From contig OX388318.1 in NCBI GenBank assembly GCA_947579605.1, positions 4,092,001 to 4,156,000 on the forward strand: 64,000 nt of DNA, read 5' to 3'. A model generated the notes under the pieces. The model saw only the letters and a program-made list of their open reading frames with translations. It made no database searches and had not been told where the DNA came from. This document shows, one piece after another, positions 13,669-22,948 of this stretch. A program made the position numbers and the translations under genes. How positions within the stretch are numbered: the stretch's first letter is position 1; each line of letters begins with the position of its first letter. The DNA is from Athripsodes cinereus (taxonomy: Eukaryota > Arthropoda > Insecta > Trichoptera > Leptoceridae).

Positions 13669-14110
13669 TTTTATTTATTATAAATAAATTACCAACGCCT
13701 TAGTAAATATTTGTAAAACATGAAATACAAAATCATTAACAACTAAAACTTGTATAATAAGTAATTAAAATAAACCTAAATATAAACAATTTATTTTCTG
13801 TGTTGTTTTATTTCAACATTATTTTTTTTTCTCAAAATTCAAAATGATACTGAATAAATGACATTTCGTACTCAGAAAATATACAATTACTGGTTGTCAA
13901 GGATATCCTATTGAAATTCTTTGTGAAGGAATGTGTATTTCTGTTGCTATGGAATTTATATAATTGCTTACCTATATTTGGATGGTATACTGCAACAATA
14001 TGTTAAGAAACACCAGCTTTGAAATGAGAAAATATTATTTTAGTCTTTTGAGTGTATGTTTGTGAAATGGCATTTCCCTGATAATTATATGAACAAAACA
14101 AATAATAATA
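13669..14110. other. Upstream region of the dynein gene
   Basis: AT-rich 5' flank between the dynein start codon and the tail of the RTE element. It contains the two candidate RFX half-sites described separately; nothing else is recognisable. Confidence 0.5.
13893..13956. promoter_or_regulatory. Candidate X-box (RFX) half-sites upstream of dynein
   Basis: GTTGTCAAGGATATCC at about 13893-13908 and GTTGCTATGGAATT at 13943-13956 each carry a good left half of the RFX site GTTGCCATGGCAAC but a weak right half. The second matches 10 of 14 positions. RFX factors are established regulators of ciliary genes, including dyneins. The sites lie about 225-290 bp upstream of the start codon. Confidence 0.25.
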
Positions 14111-14140
14111 TTGTATTATTACATACATACATACATACCA

Positions 14141-16243
14141 TCACGCCGCTTCCCTCGCGGGGTAGGCAGAAAGGATCGAGCGCCACTTCCTTCTATCTTT
14201 GCATACATCTTTCGCTTCCGTCACTGTCATACAATTCCTCATGCATGCTCTCCTGTTCAATGTGCTCAACACGTGACCGTCCTGTAGGATTTGATTTAAA
14301 TGATCTTGCCATTTAATCCTCGGACGTCCACGTCTCCGAGCACCATTCCTCTCAGACAAATATATCTTCTTAGTCATTCTGTCCTCATTCATTCTTTCCA
14401 CGTGCCCAAACCATCTTAACTTATTTACATTCATCCTTGTTATTACACCAACTTTCATTCCACATTCCTTTCGTATATCAATGTTACGCACACGATCTCT
14501 CAGACTTTTACCACACATCCTTCTCAACGATCTCATTTCCACTGCATTTATGCCACTTTCATCCTTCTTTAACCATGTCCACGTCTCACTTGCATACATA
14601 AGTGTTGGCACTAAGATAGCAGAGTGCACCAACCTTTTAGCTGTGGTGGATATGTTTCTATTTGCAATTATTGGTCGGATTGCACCATTTACCTTATTGC
14701 CAGCAACTTTTCTCCTTTCAATATCGCTTTCACACTTCCCATCTCTCGTGAACAAGCTACCTAAGTACACACATTCGTCAACTTGCTCTAACACTTCGTT
14801 GTCAATCATCACCTGGCATACTGTTCTCTCACTTCCTCTTTCAAACACCATAATTTTTGTCTTTTTTGCATTCATTCTCAATCCATTAATCGCACAATTT
14901 TCATACACACACGTCATCATTCGCTGTAGATCACTTTCACTTTCAGCCATCAATACCAAATCATCGGCAAACATTAACGCTCTTACATTCATCCCATTCA
15001 TATCAACACCTACATTCATTTCTTTCAATGGACGAATACAATGATCAATGTATAGGTTAAAAAGCCATGGCGACATAACGCACCCTTGTTTTACTCCTTT
15101 TGTCAGTGTGAACCATTCCGACAGGTTATTGTTCACTCTAACACACGCAGAACTTCCTGTATATAGGGACGCAATGGCGCGAATTAGCTGACTACCCACC
15201 CCACACATTGATAGTACTTGCCACATTTTCTCACGATCTACTCTATCATAAGCCTTTTCAAGATCAACAAACGCGCAGAAAAGCTTCTGGTGTTTCTCCA
15301 GGAGCTTCTCTGTCACCATTCGCAGGGAAAAAATCTGGTCCACACATCCTCTACCACTCTGAAAGGCACCTTGCACATCCCATACATTCGTCTCAGTTAC
15401 TTTTCGAACTCTTTCAATCAATATTCTTGCATACAGCTTCCCCACCGAGCTCAGCAGACTGATAGCCCGATAACTCCCGCATTCTAGTCTTGACCCCTTT
15501 CCTTTGTATAGCGGGCATATCACAGCTTTTCGCCAGTCCTCTGGCGTGCAACCTTCCCTCCAACACTGGTTAAAGAGTGCATGACACCATTCGAGAGTCC
15601 TCAGCCCACTCAAACTGATGAACTCCGTAGAGATCATATCATATCCAACCACTTTGCCATTCTTTGCTTTCTTCAATGCATTCTTAATCTCATCCATAGT
15701 TATTTCTTCATCCCTTGTTTCATTCGCGTTTTCCCTTTCACTGTTCTGGCTTGGACATTCACCTCCACTTTCAAACAGCTCCTCAAAATATTCTTTCCAT
15801 CTATTCACAACGTCAACACCATTCATCAACATACATCCCTCTTTATTTCTAATCGCATTCATACTATTCACCTCATTGTTGCTTCTTTTACGCTTAACTT
15901 CTTTCCAAAATATTTTCATATTTTCTTTCACATTATCAGACAATTTCTTACACTCTGCTTCATCTACTAATTTCTTTTTTTCCTTTATCAGTTCCTTTAC
16001 AGCTTTCTTACATTCCTTGTATACTTCTCTAGCACTCTCAATTTTTCCTTGATCTAGATTACGTGAGGCTAGCACACCCTTCCATGCATTCTTCTTTTTC
16101 ATAACTGCGTCTTTAACATCATCATCCCACCATGCATCGCCTTTTTTCCGTCCAATCACAGTTTCTCCACAGATATCTTTTGCACAGTCTACTAGCACTT
16201 GTTTCATCACACTCCATCTCTCATCTACATTCAAATCATTACC
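14141..16243 (-). CDS. Reverse transcriptase part of the RTE-like element
   Basis: About 700 residues. Visible RT motifs in order are AVICPLYKGKG and YRAISLLSSVGKLYARI, FVDLEKAYDRV (first catalytic Asp), GVKQGCVMSPWLFNLYID, LMFADDLVLMAE (FADD catalytic pair) and NAKKTKIMVF. A C-terminal domain follows with SLRRMCGKSLRDRVR, KLRWFGHVERM and GRPRIKWQDH, ending AYPAREAA. The ATG at 16234 is internal to the original frame. The open frame runs on to 16243, where the nested insertion begins, and the endonuclease resumes in frame at 16490. All catalytic motifs look intact. The protein copies element RNA into DNA at a nicked target. Relation to cellular genes is unlikely, although such ORFs are often mislabelled as craniofacial-development-protein-like. 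Confidence 0.85.
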   Translation of the reverse strand, partial: GNDLNVDERWSVMKQVLVDCAKDICGETVIGRKKGDAWWDDDVKDAVMKKKNAWKGVLASRNLDQGKIESAREVYKECKKAVKELIKEKKKLVDEAECKKLSDNVKENMKIFWKEVKRKRSNNEVNSMNAIRNKEGCMLMNGVDVVNRWKEYFEELFESGGECPSQNSERENANETRDEEITMDEIKNALKKAKNGKVVGYDMISTEFISLSGLRTLEWCHALFNQCWREGCTPEDWRKAVICPLYKGKGSRLECGSYRAISLLSSVGKLYARILIERVRKVTETNVWDVQGAFQSGRGCVDQIFSLRMVTEKLLEKHQKLFCAFVDLEKAYDRVDREKMWQVLSMCGVGSQLIRAIASLYTGSSACVRVNNNLSEWFTLTKGVKQGCVMSPWLFNLYIDHCIRPLKEMNVGVDMNGMNVRALMFADDLVLMAESESDLQRMMTCVYENCAINGLRMNAKKTKIMVFERGSERTVCQVMIDNEVLEQVDECVYLGSLFTRDGKCESDIERRKVAGNKVNGAIRPIIANRNISTTAKRLVHSAILVPTLMYASETWTWLKKDESGINAVEMRSLRRMCGKSLRDRVRNIDIRKECGMKVGVITRMNVNKLRWFGHVERMNEDRMTKKIYLSERNGARRRGRPRIKWQDHLNQILQDGHVLSTLNRRACMRNCMTVTEAKDVCKDRRKWRSILSAYPAREAA

Positions 16244-16490
16244 AAAATATTGTACCTTATTGTTATTTAATTTGTTATTTATTTTGGTAATGTTTTTGAT
16301 ATTGTTTTCTTTTTATTTACTTTTGTATTGTTTTGTAATATTGTAACAATGTAGCTCACTTCAAAACACGAGATTTTCTCTTTTTGAAGTTGAGTCATTG
16401 AAAAATAATGTTTTATTTATATGTATTTGTTAACTATGTAAATATGTTATAAAAAAAAATTATAAATAAATAAATAAAAATAAAAATACC
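16244..16490 (+). mobile_element. Nested A-tailed insertion inside the RTE ORF
   Basis: Endonuclease and RT coding sequences are in the same frame but separated by 247 bp of very AT-rich, non-coding DNA. It ends in an A-rich tail of taaa repeats (about 16459-16486). TACC is present on both sides (16240-16243 and 16487-16490), so a 4-bp target duplication is likely. Around 16349-16400 there is an imperfect hairpin with arms near CAATG..CTCACTTCAAAA and its complement. I do not recognise the family. Confidence 0.65.
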
Positions 16491-17414
16491 TTCATTTGCA
16501 TCAAATTTCATACATGTTTCTCTTTCATACTTTTCCCTACACTCTATCTCGTTCAACTTTTCGACTTTTATCCTCTTAGCTTTCTGATCTTTATGTGTTT
16601 TAGACCGCCAGCCAGAGAACAAGCATATTCTTGAAACCACAAGAAAATGGTCTGTTTCCAGCTCAGCGCCCCTATACACACGTGTATCAATGGTGGCCTT
16701 CCGAAGATTTGAGTCAACACATACATAATCGATTAAGGATCTCTCACACCCTCTCTCCCAAGTAAACAAATGGATATCTTTGTGTTCAAAAAATGTATTG
16801 GATACAAAAAGATCCCATTCCATGCATACCTCTAGCAGTCTTCTTCCATTATCATTCACTCTTCCATCACCGTGATCACCTAACACGCTTTCATAGTCTC
16901 TTCTTCTCACTCCAACCCATCCATTAAAATCTCCAGCCAGTAAAATCCTTTCATTGTCTTTCTTAGATTCTGCTATCTTTTTTACACTATCCCAGAACTC
17001 ATCCTTCTCCTCTTCTCTTGCATCGTTTCCAGGACCATAACCTGTAATCAGGAGTAGTCTAGTTAACCCTACTTTGAGACGAATCCAAATGAGTCTTGGG
17101 CTTACACACTCATATCCATTCATACATTCTGCCATTCTCCTTCCTAGAATTACTCCTACTCCTTGACACGCATGCTGTTCTTCAGGCACTCCAGACCAAA
17201 TTTCTATCATACCATCGCGCTCACATAATCCATTACCTTTCTTTTTAGTTTCACTTAGACACACAATATCTAGATTTTTTTCATTCATTACATCAATCAG
17301 TTCTTTCATCTTTCCATCCATTCCTCCCCTTATGTTCCATACACCCACTCTACACTCTCTCCTTTTCTTCGCGCCTTTCCCCTCGGGAGCGGCATGGTGG
17401 ATGGCGAGTCTCAC
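16491..17414 (-). CDS. Endonuclease part of the RTE-like element
   Basis: An apurinic-endonuclease-like domain of about 300 residues. Motifs are VGVWNIRGG, the catalytic-Glu-containing CLSETKKK, LLAGDFNGWVG (D and N of the active site), SLIDYV and a terminal TDHFLVV. It nicks the genomic target to prime reverse transcription. The first ATG is at 17414, just inside the likely 5' end. The frame runs into the nested insertion after CMKFDANEG, so the product as it stands is truncated and the element cannot be autonomous unless the insertion is bypassed. Confidence 0.85.
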
Positions 17415-17980
17415 CGCTGCCGTTTTGGGACCCAGAGGATATCTTACAAACTAAACATTCATCATCTTGCTTATTATTAAGTCTCTAACTTTACATTTTT
17501 CCTGAATTTAACTGTAACCTACTACACAAATTAAATACTAAATTCTTACCTATTTAAAAAAAACCACAAAAACCTACTTATCTAATATTAGCAACAATAT
17601 ATCCACATCTTACATACTATTCACTTTCATATTATTATTATTATTACAGTCCATCTGGTTCAATAAAGAATAGGTATCACCTAGTACTAAACTATATTAT
17701 ACTACACAACACGCTTATTATGGCTACATATGTACATAAAATTATTGTTTCAGTCTGTAGTATTATTCTCCACTTGAAAGGATTTTTTGTCTCCGCCGTT
17801 GTCCTTCCCGTCTCTTTCTTCCCCATTCAGCAGGTCATATCCACGTGTCTGTTATGTATATGGTCCCAGCCTGGTACACCTACAATGCTATCTCCTGTAG
17901 CGGTTCTTCTCTAGGAGCGTTGATGTAGTAAATAATGTTCGTTAACTTTTTGTATTGTACATACTCCACAGATTGTATCA

Positions 17981-18217
17981 CACAAGTATATAATATGACT
18001 AAGATTGTTTATTATGATTAATATTACACAGGAGTTACTATCGTTACTATGCACTGCATATTGCCCTCAGGTAGTACAAATTTCACATCTCGTTCGTGTT
18101 CACACAAGTATATAATATGGCTAAGATTGTTATATGAATATTACACAGGACTTACAATCTTTACTATGCACTACATATTGCCCTCTGGTAGTACAAATTT
18201 CACATCTAGTTCGTGAT
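17981..18217. repeat. Tandem duplication of an approximately 120-bp unit
   Basis: Unit 1 (17981-18102) starts CACAAGTATATAATATG and ends TTCACATCTCGTTCGTG plus a few bases. Unit 2 (18103-18217) repeats it with small deletions and a handful of substitutions. No coding potential is apparent. Confidence 0.8.
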
Positions 18218-18230
18218 TAGATGTGAAATT
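18196..18230. repeat. Perfect 12-bp inverted repeat
   Basis: AATTTCACATCT at 18196-18207 and AGATGTGAAATT at 18219-18230 are perfect complements across an 11-nt loop. It lies at the end of the second tandem unit. Confidence 0.75.
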
Positions 18231-18744
18231 TCGTGATTGTATTATTAGACTGTGTTAAATATTTTTGAAATCACCTTTATGAATACTGTTTTTGAATTAA
18301 TTGATTATTTAATTATTGAGATAGTAAATTTTATATTGAGTTAACATATGCAGTTGTAAGGTAATATTGTGAGCTCAATACTATAACTAGACATCTCAAA
18401 ATCAATAGTTTTGTGATAATTGATGGCATTACACTCAGAAGTTTAACAAATGTTATTTTTGTATGTAATATTTTTGGAAAATAAATAAAAATAATAATAA
18501 TAAGTAAGTATTAAAACACTTTAATTACAGTAAGTATAACAAAGCTTCATAATTCATAATTATTGCTAGAAATTACTCAAACACTAAAGGCAAACATCGG
18601 GAACACATAACTCAAAATCACCAAAATTTGAAATGTCTAGTTCTAGTATTGAGCCCACGATATAATTTGAAGTTGTTATAGAAGATTGGTTAGGTTTAGT
18701 TGTCCAATTATTTTAACAAACAAAAATATCATTTTGAGGTTTGA

Positions 18745-18926
18745 ATTTTTTTTTTTTAAAAAAAGATATATCTGGGTTTTTGTTATAAACCCAAATACAA
18801 CCTTATACACCTTTCACACTAAGCTAAAAGCTTGTGCCGTGAAAGGGGAGTTTGCCGGCACCTGGGATCGAACCACGGACCCCTTGTTCCGGAGGCCGAA
18901 ACTCTACCTCCAGGCTACCGACGAAC
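18745..18926 (-). mobile_element. tRNA-derived SINE, copy 1
   Basis: In the minus direction it starts GTTCGTCGGTAGCCTGGAGG (A-box region), has the B box GGTTCGATCCC, then GCCGGCAAACTCCCC and a TGGGTTT..AAACCCA hairpin, and ends in CAGATATATCTTT and an A run. It matches the copies at 40815-40990 and 55429-55606. Confidence 0.85.
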
Positions 18927-19181
18927 TATGGCATCAACTCTTTTTTCTTATTTATTTTGTAGCTTGAAACATAGTTGTATAACACAATACTTTTGATCTT
19001 GTAAAGAGTGGAAAACTTTTGTGTTTTCATTCAAAAACTTCTTTGTATTGTAAGAAAATAAATATTATAAAAGGTTTCTAAACCCTTTTATGTTTTGTTG
19101 AATGCATCTAAAGAGACATTCACATGTATAACTTTGAGTGATTATCCAGGATGTATCATAGAAATTGATAAATGTTTTATT

Positions 19182-19500
19182 TTATTTTATTTATTTTGGT
19201 CAACGGAACACTACAGACAATACATATATGTTTAGTACAATAATACAATAATCAACAACAAGTATACAATGCAAAGTCCAGTTAAGTATAAGTGTTCATA
19301 TATTATTCTGTTAAATTAAATCAAAGCACAATTGGTTGTCATACATAATTAAAAACAATAATAAAAAAGAAATTAAGAGTAAAAACACAAAATTAATAAT
19401 CAAAACATCACTTAAAGTCATGAATGAAAGAGTGAAAGAGCAATTTCAATGTTAATGGACATTTTATTCTCAGTGGCCACTCGGGATAACGCACAGCATG
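19182..19500 (-). repeat. Probable LINE 3' fragment with TTTA-type tail
   Basis: The left edge is a run of tttattttatttt, the reverse of an AATAAA-type tail. The right end has gtggccactcgggataac, loosely like the ends of the repeats at 20717-20896 and 54216-54425. Similarity is by eye and weak. Confidence 0.3.
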
Positions 19501-19540
19501 TTATCAAGAAGGAGAAATATTAAGACTTTTTTTGATTGTT

Positions 19541-19588
19541 GGTCACCGTGCTTCTGGGATATGCCCTGATGGTGTAGTAGCAGTAGCA
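19541..19588 (+). mobile_element. SINE with RTE-type 3' end, 3' fragment
   Basis: The words TGGTCACC, CTTCTGGGATATGCC and CTGATGGTGTAGTAG reproduce the 3' end and tail of the fuller copy at 20305-20580. Confidence 0.6.
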
Positions 19589-19851
19589 ATAATTCTCTTC
19601 TTTACGGTACATAATTTTTAAAAAGACATGATCAGATTGGAAAAATATTACACGAGAATTTGGATTAAAGTTTAAATTAATTGAGAAAGAAACAAACTTA
19701 AAAAAAATTATATTATGATAATTATTTTCCAGTATCGATATTAGAAAAACAATGACACTAAACTCTATTGAGATCGACCAATTCAAACTGATCAAATTAT
19801 TCCAGCTTCCAGTAAAAAACAGACATCACTAAACCACACGATGTAAATTTG

Positions 19852-20150
19852 AATAAAGCTGAGCAGAATAAGATAATAAAATATCTTGATCGTGCTCACA
19901 AAATCAAAGATATGTGCAGAACACCAACCACACTGATTATGCCTATAGTGTTGTCTGAATGGTTTAATACCCAAAAATCTGTCAATCAGTTTCAGAAAAT
20001 CATTAGTAGATGACAGGCTCAAATATGCTACGCAGAAGGCTGTCCTACTATCATCCACCAGGATAGTTGGAGGGTTTTTGTCCCTGTAGCTGTGTTTGTA
20101 ACTTCCCATGAATGTACTATTTTTTTGGTAATCATGGCAGAATTAACTCA
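19852..20150 (+). pseudogene. Old LINE polyprotein C-terminal remnant
   Basis: The plus frame from 19852 reads NKAEQNKIIKYLDRAHKIKD, then a TTLIMPIVL stretch and FQKIISR to a TGA at 20011. It stays open past that stop with QAQICYAEGCPTI and more. The order of a charged helix, a V/I-P-V/I-V strand and a later QK helix resembles the region after the RT in some non-LTR polyproteins that read as VIPVVIGALG. The in-frame stop and drift indicate a dead copy. The match is from memory of the pattern and is tentative. Confidence 0.35.
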
Positions 20151-20304
20151 AATAATGTTGATGTTCTACATTTTGTAAATAATTTTATTGATATATTTAT
20201 AAAATGTTATTATTACATTCTCGAGAATGTGTTTTTTATATTATGAACATAACAAGCATATATAAGATATAAAGAATTACAAAAGTGGGTTGTACATTAA
20301 ATGT

Positions 20305-20580
20305 CAGCACAACCAAAATTGTGCCGTGGAGCACCCGGTAAAGAATTGGTCTCCCACTCTTCTCCTTAAGTTTTCGAGTGTCCTGTAAAAGGCAGGTGTT
20401 CGAAAAAATTAAGACATTGTACATCTTAAATTCAGCGATGAGGTTTGCCACCCATCCTGAATGTCTTAATTTTATACTGGCACGAAGAGGACAGCTTGCA
20501 TGTTTCTTACATGCAGCTGGTCTGCTGGTTACCCCACTTGTGGGATATGCCGTGATGGTATAGTAGTAGTAGTAGTAGTA
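20305..20580 (+). mobile_element. SINE with RTE-type 3' end, fullest copy
   Basis: About 275 bp. Distinct blocks are GTGCCGTGGAGCACCCGGTA, TTGGTCTCCCACTCTTCTCC, GAGTGTCCTGTAAAAGGCAG, TTGCCACCCATCCTGAATG, GCAGCTGGTCTGCTGGTTAC and CCCCACTTGTGGGATATGCC, then GTGATGGTA and a TAG repeat tail. Several other copies share these blocks. I see no convincing pol III A box; GGTGTTCGAAAAA is a poor B-box match. CCCACTTGTGGG forms a perfect small hairpin near the 3' end. Confidence 0.75.
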
Positions 20581-20716
20581 AATGGTTATTGTTTATTTTA
20601 AGTTATTTATTGTTTATATCCTTTTAATTTAAATATTAATTGTTAATTACCTGTTGTTTATAAAATGTAGAACGTGAAATTATTTTTTAAGAAAATAAAT
20701 CTGATATGAAATATTT

Positions 20717-20896
20717 TTTATTTATTTCAAAGCACAACAACAATTACACACAATATACAATTGAAATCAATATTGCAATATCAACCTCCCTAATAGAGAG
20801 AAATATCTCGTGGTTAGAATATTAAAATGGATTCATTGAATTGGAGGAATAACTATGTAGTAATAACCTCACCACTGCATATCATTGTAATCTTAT
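20717..20896 (-). repeat. Interspersed repeat related to 54216-54425
   Basis: It begins TTTTTATTTATTT (reverse of an A-rich tail) and carries CTCGTGGTTAGA and TAATAACCTCACCACTGCAT. The locus at 54216-54425 has the counterparts GTCGTGGTTAGA and GATAATCTCGCCACTGCACA in the same order. It is probably the 3' end of an old LINE or SINE. Confidence 0.45.
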
Positions 20897-20900
20897 ATGT

Positions 20901-22492
20901 GTGTCGCTGAGTTACGAAATCCGCTATAACACATTTTAACAAAAATTGAGTTATATATGTCGTTGGATTCGTAATCGAATTGTCTATAACTTTAGAAAAT
21001 TGTTTACTTGAAAACATTCACCATTTTTTCAGAAAAAAATAAATAAAACGAGGTTGAGAAACGAATCCCACTATATCACTTAATGTCCCTTTCAATATCC
21101 CCTATAACACAACCAACCAATAAGAGTCCAGTATTTTCAAAAAATCAATATGGCCGCCGGTACAAAATTGTTCTTATCTGGTGAGTTTGGCGTTCTGGGT
21201 TCTCTTAAATAATTGCAATTTAAACTGATTCATAATGAGTGATCAAGATTTTAATGTTAAAAAATGTAAAGAAAATAGAGAAAGGAAAAAGATAAGTCAT
21301 ACAGGAAGTTGAAAAGTTAACTTACAACGCCAAAAACGGTAAGTAAATATTGACATATTTTGAGTGAATTTTGTGCGTTTTGCTGTATTTATTCAGTGGC
21401 GCGCAGTTCTGATGTGACATAGGTGAACACTTTTTTTTTATCATGCTATTTATGAAATAAAAATAAATATTATTATGATGAAATAATTCAGGTATATTAT
21501 CATTTATTGAAAATAAATCTGCATTAAAAAATATATGCATAATAAATAAAATGTCTCCGAAACATTTTTGTGCCTCAGCCAAAGTCATCAATTTTTTTAT
21601 GTACAATATAGATTATCATTTCTTTCATGTAATACGAATTCTTACTTGATGTTTAAAATCACTTTTTTTTGTAAGTTGTATAATCAAAACTAAAATTGTA
21701 TGCCTTTCGGTACTTAATAAGACGTATTTATTTTGCCGACAAAAATAAAATAAAACCGGCAAAAATAAAATCTAATTCGAATACAAAACTTTCCTAAGGG
21801 AAAAAATACTCGAAAACGGGTGGGGCCAATTTACATTTGAATTAGATTTTGTTTTTGATGGTTTTATTTTTTAATATAAAGTTTCGTACATATTACTCAA
21901 CAACGGGTGGGGCCGCTTAAGTTTGATAGTTGCAATTTTTTTCCTATAAAAAAAGTTTTTGAAAAATTTGGTGACCAAAAAATAATTCTACATACGGCAA
22001 CAATTTCCTCAAGTTTCGAAAATATTACATTTTCTGTAGAAAAAAGCAAGTAATAAAACGTATTTTGTTAATTCATTTAAATTTACGTTTTTATTGAAAT
22101 ATAAATACTCATGCTTTATTTATATAAAAAAATAATTGTTAAAATAAAATATCAGCATTTTAATTTATTGACGCCACTGGAATAAATTATCATGTTGCAC
22201 TTAAATGTAGTTCTAACAAAATCCACTATATCATCCTGTGTGTCTTACGAAACCCGCTTTAACATCATGTGCCTATCAAAAGCCGACACGTGAAATTTTA
22301 TTTATACAAAATGAACCGTCTTTTTTTATTTAATCACAATATTTATTTTAAAAATAAATTGTTACACCAATCTTACAATCAATAAAGTTATTTTATTTCA
22401 AAAAAGTTTGCTTAATACTTAAATAATAGTTTTTATCGATTTTCTCTGTATTACAAAAATGTGTTATAGCGGATTTCGTAACTCAGCGACAC
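20901..22492. mobile_element. 1,592-bp DNA-transposon-like element with 37-bp perfect terminal inverted repeats
   Basis: Left end GTGTCGCTGAGTTACGAAAT.. (20901-20937) is perfectly complementary to the right end ..CTCAGCGACAC (22456-22492). The flanks are ATGT on both sides (20897-20900 and 22493-22496), so a 4-bp target duplication is likely. Degenerate relatives of the terminal repeat recur inside: near 20956 (TGTCGTTGGATTCGTAA), near 21065-21110 (CCCTATAACAC) and near 22240 (TGTCTTACGAAACCC). No transposase ORF is seen; a 25-codon ATG frame at about 21236 is the only hint. It is probably non-autonomous. The superfamily is not identified. Confidence 0.75.
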
Positions 22493-22948
22493 ATGTATCC
22501 TATCATATATTACTTCATTTTGTATTTTTTTTTGTGTACAAAAGGAATGAATCAATGAAATACATAAAATAAACAAATAAAATAGTTTTCCAGGAAATGT
22601 CATTTGCTTAAAATAGAGACAGAACTATGTATCATTATTGCAAATGATTATGTGAAATTCACAAAATTTTGGCGCTAATGTAATTACAACAACAGCTATG
22701 CATATTTATTTGTATTCAATAACAAAAAAATCATTTAATTGTATTAAATTAGAATACTTCTATAATACTACGGCATCTCTCAAAATCAGGTAGCCGGCAG
22801 AGTAACAGCATATAAACAGGGATAAATGGATAAGAAAGGTTGTAATAAAGACCTCTTCCAACATGCCAAACTTTTGTTTTTAATCACCTGACCTATTTTG
22901 AATATGCAACAACATAAGTTATTTTTTTTATATCAATAATTTGTATGT
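22493..22948 (-). other. 3' flank of the coiled-coil gene
   Basis: AT-rich sequence downstream (minus sense) of the TAG at 22949-22951. AATAAA-type signals on the minus strand occur around 22703-22712, which could serve polyadenylation. No other feature is seen. Confidence 0.4.

Larger units (their letters stand above)
14110..17470 (-). mobile_element. RTE-like non-LTR retrotransposon, near full length, split by a nested insertion
   Basis: Minus-strand element with an apurinic-type endonuclease (16491-17414) followed by reverse transcriptase (14141-16243), no RNase H, almost no 3' UTR after the TGA, and a tandem TATG tail (14120-14140). These traits are typical of the RTE clade. The 3' end is sharp. 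The 5' end is near 17450-17470; a weak AT-rich duplication (tattatta at about 14112-14120 and 17472-17479) may mark the target site. A 247-bp insertion interrupts the single ORF. The copy at 58030-59469 is nearly identical, so the family was active recently. Confidence 0.85.
17471..18744. other. Non-coding spacer with a local tandem duplication
   Basis: No gene is seen. It contains an ATT microsatellite (about 17630-17646), the duplicated block at 17981-18217 and a short perfect inverted repeat. The rest is AT-rich single-copy-looking DNA. Confidence 0.5.

Noticed and set aside
14481..15044. 187-codon plus-strand frame, repeated at 58398-58961
   Set aside because: It is the antisense shadow of the RTE reverse transcriptase; its repetition simply reflects two copies of the element.
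18686..18967. 93-codon plus frame containing AGTWDRTTDPLF
   Set aside because: It is read through the reverse strand of a tRNA-derived SINE.
19792..20109. 105-codon minus-strand frame
   Set aside because: It lies antisense to the probable LINE remnant and shows no recognisable domain.
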